Below are positions 58,643 through 64,000 of a stretch of 64,000 nt of DNA, one piece after another. The stretch's first letter is position 1; every line of letters starts with the position of its first letter. The stretch spans positions 33,108,001-33,172,000 of the forward strand of contig OX485806.1 in NCBI GenBank assembly GCA_950295325.1, written 5' to 3'. Source of the DNA: Polytrichum commune (Eukaryota > Streptophyta > Polytrichopsida > Polytrichales > Polytrichaceae). Made by a program: the position numbers and the translations under genes. Below the pieces are notes generated by a model that was not told the DNA's origin, searched no databases, and saw only the letters and a list, made by a program, of their open reading frames with translations.

Positions 58643-58990
58643 TTGACTCAACCACGACATAAGATCATTGTTGCCTACCGCACCTCGAACTATAGACTTG
58701 CCATTGAAACCAGGCAATGGATGAGTATCTCAATTTCTAAAGACACTAGACTATGTCGTTTTTGTTCTTATAATGCAGTTGAAAATGAGGCATATTTCGT
58801 GTTGGGGAGTCCCATGTACAACCCCGTTAGAGATAAGTTTCCATCACCATTTGAGAACATATTTCCAGGGAACCTCAAGTCTTTCTTTCAATTGAACCAA
58901 AACGAGTTAATAGTAGCCTCTATCTCATGGGGGGGCTACCACACTCCGCCACTCTAGAGAATACACTGGTCTAAAACCATCGTGATGTAC
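58643..58990 (+). pseudogene. LINE ORF2 C-terminal zinc-binding tail, degenerate
   Basis: The frame contains SNYRLAIETRQWMSISISKD, then TRLCRFCSYNAVENEAYFVL and YNPVRDKFPSPFENIFPG. This matches the tail of non-LTR retrotransposon ORF2 proteins, which binds nucleic acid through Cys-x2-Cys...His...Cys. Here the two cysteines (CRFC) remain, but the His position is Tyr (EAYF) and the last Cys position is Ser (GSP), so the finger is broken. It is probably the same LINE type as 44652-45060, followed in both loci by the same dispersed repeat. Confidence 0.72.
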
Positions 58991-59029
58991 TTTTAGTCCC
59001 ATTAGCCTTTTCGGCTTCTGAGACTTTAC

Positions 59030-59340
59030 AATCAATTTTACTTCATTAGAGTTATTTGTAAAGTAAAGGAGACGAAACCATGGGTTCAGTCCCAAACCTT
59101 GTGTTTATGAGAATTATCACAAAGTCACCCATGTTTTCTTAATGCTTAAATTATCATACACAAAAAGTGGTGCCAATTGTTAAAAATAAACTTTCTAGCT
59201 CGTCTTATTAGGATGGGTGGGCCAATCTAACTTTGCATAGGTTGATATGGGATTTAGGATGACGGGTCCCATGCACATGCCATGTTTTAGATCTTAAAAC
59301 GCTCTCAAAGTTTGAGAGATGGAAAGAGGAGGTCCTAAAA
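59030..59340 (+). repeat. Dispersed repeat linked to LINE remnants (copy 2)
   Basis: Matches 44220-44570 (TTATGAGAATTATCACAAAG; TTTCTAGCTCGTC; GGTCCCATGCACATG). The start also resembles 63395-63470 (GAACCATGGGTTTGAACC type). It lies directly after the LINE tail, consistent with a 3' untranslated region. Confidence 0.55.
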
Positions 59341-59732
59341 ATATGATATATGGGGAAAACAAATCATAAGCTTGAGAGTCAATCAAAACACAAGCAGACA
59401 AATGAAATGAAATTGATTTTGAAGTCTAGCAAGTCAAAAAAGGCTAATGAGAATGTGTGTGTGTGCGCCAAATGAAGGTGATGTGCTTGCATTGGAGGCG
59501 AATTTTGACAAATTTAACCCGTGCCTTACAAGGAGGGCTAATAAGGACCTCAACATTTTCTTCAGAAATGCATGCGGTGAAGCCTCTTATTGTGTTTTGT
59601 TAGAGTTTGTTTCCGAATTTCTTTCTCATTGTGTACACCTAATAGAATCCTCCATTATCTTGGTGCCAATATCATTTTGGAATCCAATCTCTCTATATGA
59701 CCCTCAATTTTTCTTGTTTACAAAACTTATAA
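59341..59732 (+). other. Unassigned 109-codon open frame before a SINE
   Basis: An open frame at 59447-59776 runs into the SINE. Its sequence (LALEANFDKFNPCLTRRANK) is not one I recognise. It could be a decayed gene piece or chance. Confidence 0.3.
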
Positions 59733-60130
59733 TTGGAAAAATACCAAGGCACCACGGGCCTTGGCTTGGTGGTTAGGCTCATGGCCCCCAATGAGGAGGT
59801 TGTGGGTTCTATTCCCCATGCCGGCGTGGTGCTCACCACCTTAGTCCACCCAACTATGGTGGGGGGTCCTTGGACCTTGTTGTATGGGTACCTCAAAGTC
59901 CTTTGGGGGGATACCATGTCCGGTATCTTCAAGGCACTAGTGGCTAGCTAGGAACTAGTATAGTGTGTCACTATAGTGTCCATCCTCGAAAGGGGAGAGT
60001 AGTATTGTCCCAGTGTCCCCTTGTCCAGTGGCCATCGGGTTCATTGGCATTACGAACGGACACTTTATTCACGCCGGCCCCTTGCTAAAAAGGGACCGGA
60101 GTTTCTCTTCTTCTCTTGGAAAAATACCAA
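59733..60130 (+). repeat. Perfect 15-bp target-site duplication of the SINE
   Basis: TTGGAAAAATACCAA at 59733-59747 and 60116-60130 is identical on both sides of the element. This fixes the insertion borders. Confidence 0.92.
59748..60115 (+). mobile_element. tRNA-derived SINE, apparently full length
   Basis: The head has an RNA polymerase III A-box-like TTGGCTTGGTGG (59761-59772) and a B-box-like GGTTCTATTCC (59805-59815) with normal spacing, as in tRNA-derived SINEs. The body is 368 bp and ends in a pyrimidine-rich tail (TTTCTCTTCTTCTC), like plant SINE families whose 3' end is T-rich instead of A-rich. It is flanked by a perfect 15-bp duplication, so it is a recent or well-preserved insertion. 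It encodes no protein and would depend on a partner LINE. Confidence 0.88.
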
Positions 60131-60329
60131 TGTTCTTGGCATGATTAGTATTCCCCTTTCAAGCATGTTATGCAACTAACATTTTTGACCAATCAAACCA
60201 AAGTATGAAGAGAGTTCACTACATGCATAAATTTCAATTAGTTTTTCAAGATTTTTCTTAAAGATAATTTGTTCAAGGTTACTTTAAGATAGATCCCTCA
60301 CTACATCATCATGCCACCTCCCCACAACC

Positions 60330-62040
60330 ACACTACACTAGTATATCCCAAACAAAACACACATAAAGCACTCTAAACAAAATAATGCCTCATATTCACC
60401 CCTCCTCCCCCCTCTTAGATATGTACATTCTGCTACAAAACCCACACCAACCTTTAAAAACCCAAACCCAAAACCAAAACCAAAACCAAAAGGATAAGCT
60501 ACCACATGGAACAACTCCAACCTTGTCCTACTAGATGGAGACATATCACTCAACTTGGTTCCGATACCCTCAATTCTTAAACAAATGCCCAAAGCCTTCA
60601 AACAAAGACAATCCCAATACTACATAGAAAACACCACAACCCTAAAAAAATTGAATACAAACATCTTGCCAACATATTCCTACCCATTATACAATCCTCC
60701 CCCAACCATCCAATCCCCAACCCAATCTCGCAAAACGCACACAACTACTACATATACATTCAATACAACACATCCTCTACATATTAATTGTGTCTATGAG
60801 GCCCACCTTAGCACAATGTGACCAAGTACTTCAAAATGGATTCCCATCACGATTTTTCACTATCCTAAGATGTCTTAAATTGCTCCCATACCCAATAGAC
60901 CCCATCACTACCCCATGCTCAATACAATCAAGACATATATACCTACATCACACAAACCATCTAAAAAAGCATCAAACCCACTCTAGACTCAATAGTACAA
61001 CAATTCCCAAACTATCCAAAACAATTCATCTAAGAAGCACTAAGAATATTGGATCCAATAGTTGGCTTTTCCACAACACACAACATCCCCACAAACGCCC
61101 ACCACCCCCCACCACCCACACAAACATACATACCCATACATACTCAGACCCAATTACATGCACCACATGGAATTGTGGCCACCTTAGCACTAGTCTCCAA
61201 GATATCCACTAGCTCAACACCGCCAACAACACACCCGTGCTATTGATTTGTATACAAGAAACCAAAACCCCTAAAGACAAATCCAAAAGATTCATAGATT
61301 CACAATTCCCATCATACAAATTCCTACAAAACAACACCTTAGATGTCCAAACATGCCTAAGAAAACCATACATCCAATAAGCACCCACTAGGGGTGCCTC
61401 ATCACTATAATACAACAATCAATTGCCTTCTCAGGATCCATCACTAAAATCGTAACCCCACTCAAACTGACCCCATACTTATAGATCATCACAATATCCA
61501 ACAAGCCCCTCACCCCTACCCTCCTAATCCACATTTATATGCCATCACACGAAGAGAACATACCACTAATTACCACTATACAAACAACAATAAAACAAAC
61601 ACTTAACACACACCCCACCCACATCACACTTCTAGTGTGTTACTTCAATAGAGATATTCTCCTCACAGGAGGACAAACCCTACAAACCACCACATCACCA
61701 ACACAAAACATATAAAGAACGACATACATTCACTGAAATAATACAACTAACAAGTACAAATCTCCAACTCAACCTAGGCCATTTCCCAATCAATCTACAA
61801 TTTCAACCCTACTTTCTAGTCCGGAGACCCCCCACAAAACCAACCAACCCTCCCATCCAATACACTTACCCCATACCATAGTAAAACATGAACGCATTCC
61901 TCATCAAATTCAATGAGCTAAACCTCACAAACATTCTCCAACTTACAAGCCTTCTCAATGAAAACACACTCCTACCCCAAGACAAATGGGTCAATGCACA
62001 TGAATAAATCAATCACATAATACAATCCATTAGTGATTGC
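60330..62040 (+). pseudogene. LINE 5' part: ORF1-like sequence and apurinic endonuclease domain
   Basis: A C/A-rich stretch whose forward frames hold an AP-endonuclease-type domain: TTWNCGHLSTSLQDI (Asn motif, 61160-61205), LLICIQETKTPKD (Glu motif, codons 61255-61263), LLIHIYMPSHEEN and LLVCYFNRDILL (61630-61670). The last block normally reads GDFN, so the Asp is changed to Tyr. A late LGHFPINLQF is the degenerate SDH-type end, but the segment before it is mostly deleted. Stops interrupt throughout. The upstream frame (60555-60821) may be ORF1 but has no motif I can name. The same composition as the LINE at 11480-12725 suggests one family; reverse transcriptase is absent in both pieces. Confidence 0.72.
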
Positions 62041-62176
62041 GCTATACATTCGAGGTCAACTTTCAAGTAGTCTAAAGGTTAAAGAAATGATAAGATTATA
62101 CTAAAATGGGTAACTCCTTGTGCTAAACATAGCATTAACCATCAACAAGAAGTTTTCCTCCTTTTCCAATTTGGTA

Positions 62177-63298
62177 CTCCCTCTATTTCAAAATAAAAGT
62201 TACTTTTGGACATAAATTGCATTACGAAATACACGGGTAGATCACTTAGTGCATTTTAAAAACGACGTGCGGCATAATATAGAGAGGATTTAAATCATTT
62301 GAAATAAAAATTATAAAGGAATTCCAAATAATGAAGGGGCCATTAAATGTAGACAATCCCATTATAAGTAAGTTAGATGGACATAAAACGTGGGCCATTA
62401 TCTTTTTGTAAAATGAATATAGGGGCTAAAGATAAGGATCCTAGAAGGTATGTTTAGTATGGTATGTAAATGGGTTTAGGACTTACGGGGATGGATGATA
62501 ATTGGGATTTCCGTCTGTCCACCCTAAATTGTAAATTCTAAACATGCTTTACTATGCTATGTGTTTTTGGTCACTTGCATTGCAATGACCGCTATGGTAT
62601 TTGTGTTGGCATCTCCTATGTGTTTTCATCATAATAGTGTTTGCAATGGTATTACTGTTTGCACCCTTTTTTGTTTCCATGCTTTCCCTCAACACTCGTC
62701 AATTGCATTAGGAAGTAGATTAGCTTTTATTACTTAAAAGGAATATAGAGTACAAAAAATTGTAGTGACTTGGACAATAAAAGTAATGGAAGGGTGCAAA
62801 CAAATGGGTCATTTTGAAATTTAAGTAATTATAGGGAGGCTTTAATTCAACCCTTGAAGGTAAATAGCCCCAAAACCAAAAAAATCCACAGCCGCACGTG
62901 GTGCACAAAAATGCCTTAGAGTGATCTACCTGTGACGAAATAAAAGTTACATTTGGTGAAATTTCTCTCAAACTTTGTCAAACAAACTGGAATGTTGCCA
63001 AATACAATGAAAAAGTTGTTATTGACGAACTACCAAGTCAAATAATAGTTTACACTTGTTTAACAATTGATATTTGGACTCGACGGCGTCGACGCACATC
63101 AACGCCGTTTTATGTGTGAGATCAATCGGTGTCAATCGTTAATGGCGATGAATAGGTGTTACTATGGACACCCCTAGCTTGCTGGAAAGTGCTTAGTGAG
63201 AGCTATGCAGCGCACACAATTTTGTGCTAAAAGTGCGAAAAAGGACCTTAAGCCCACAGATTTCCTAAAACGTAATTTTGATTTTGAAACGGAGGGAG
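62177..63298. mobile_element. Stowaway/Tc1-mariner-type element, 1.1 kb
   Basis: Ends CTCCCTCTATTTCAAAATAA and TTTTGAAACGGAGGGAG are inverted and flanked by TA at 62175-62176 and 63299-63300. CTCCCTC ends with TA duplication are the plant mariner/Stowaway signature. At 1122 bp it is much longer than usual Stowaway MITEs, but I see no transposase DDD motif in the frames. Part of its interior (62755-62935) recurs at 32400-32640, and an internal ATAAAAGTTACATTTGG (62940) echoes the left end. Confidence 0.85.
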
Positions 63299-63300
63299 TA

Positions 63301-64000
63301 CTAGTTAAGAATTGGAATAGTGGGAAGCCTATAAGGAGGGTTGCCTAGAAGCTTCCCCAAACTTCAAGCCACCGCATTTACAATTGCCACTTCCCATTGT
63401 GCTACTAATAAAACTCAAGATTCAATAGAGTTATCCGTAAAGTCCCTCAAAGAGCGAGGGAACCATGGGTTTGAACCTTTTTTGAGAGAACTTTCTAGTA
63501 ACCCTTAACTTTCTAAGAGGCCATTTCTTGACTTATGAATTTTTGAAGGCATACTCATCCAAAAGGAAGGTGTTAGGAGGGTCACAATTGGTATCATTGT
63601 GTTCCTCATGAAAGTTTCTTGGCAATGATGTCGATCTCATTCCAATATATAAAGATGGGTGTTTGTGATAAAAATTTAAAGTTAAGAATGAACTATGTTA
63701 TCCGTTTGTTGATAAATGACTAAATATTGTATCTCCATATTATTTTGACTAAAAATTATCAGTTTTTTATGGACTTTTTTTCCTACCTCGAAGTGTATAT
63801 TTATCTTTAATATAAGCTTGAAAGTTTAGAATATAATTCTATTGCATATATTTATCACAATTTCTTGAATTCTAATGATTTTAAATCGATTATGAGCAAT
63901 TTCTAAAAAGTATCCAATATTGTCAACATATTGATGTGATCTTAAAAATCATCAGCAACATCTCTTCTTTAGGTATAATAAAGAATTGCGCTCTAAAAAG
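63301..64000. other. No gene seen; AT-rich
   Basis: About 700 bases of AT-rich DNA. The segment at 63395-63470 resembles the dispersed repeat near 59030-59100. Nothing else recognised. Confidence 0.4.

Overview
The window looks like nuclear DNA of a land plant with a large, repeat-rich genome. Reasons: one spliced plant-specific regulatory gene with GT-AG introns, a decayed Ty3/gypsy element of plant type, two kinds of LINE fragment, tRNA-derived SINEs, many short terminal-inverted-repeat (TIR) elements, CT/GA/CA microsatellites and frequent poly-G/poly-C runs. The style of the LINEs would fit a seed-free plant (lycophyte, fern or moss), but I cannot fix the lineage from sequence alone. No rRNA, CRISPR array, bacterial operon or organelle gene was seen.

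Layout. 1-2.6 kb: no recognisable gene. 2.6-7.7 kb: one Ty3/gypsy corpse in the order gag, protease, reverse transcriptase, RNase H, integrase, broken by frameshifts, stops and catalytic substitutions; an 882-bp hAT-type element with an 8-bp target duplication sits inside its gag zinc knuckle. 8.6-10.2 kb: two direct copies of a ~390-bp repeat. 11.4-12.7 kb: the 3' part of a LINE on the minus strand (RNase H plus zinc-finger tail). 12.9-20.3 kb: TIR elements of several families, a fold-back element and a four-unit ~227-bp tandem array whose units each carry a G-box-like core and a TATA-like box. 20.3-31 kb: mostly gene-free, with SINE pieces, a TIR element nested in another dispersed repeat, and microsatellites. 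31-46 kb: an unclassified AC/CT-rich stretch, a hAT transposase C-terminal fragment, three Harbinger/Tourist-like elements, an inverted pair of ~430-bp elements, and a LINE reverse-transcriptase remnant.

46.0-52.1 kb is the only convincing host gene. A GC- and GA-rich promoter/leader is followed by five coding exons (47698-51808) for a ~494-residue protein with an N-terminal bHLH-MYC_N-type domain, of the family often mislabelled 'WNK-related' and related to rice RSS3 and LHW-like proteins. Its last 3' splice site lies at the end of a five-unit tandem repeat that has copied the acceptor and the first exon codons; at least two upstream acceptor copies stay in frame.

52.1-64 kb: low-complexity DNA, an eight-unit ~105-bp array with internal dyad symmetry, more TIR elements, a LINE zinc-finger tail, an intact-looking SINE with a perfect 15-bp target duplication, a LINE endonuclease fragment, and a 1.1-kb Stowaway/mariner-type element with TA duplications.

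The window is therefore one host gene in a field of nested, mostly dead mobile elements. The most unusual things are the amplified splice acceptor, the promoter-like array and the hairpin array.
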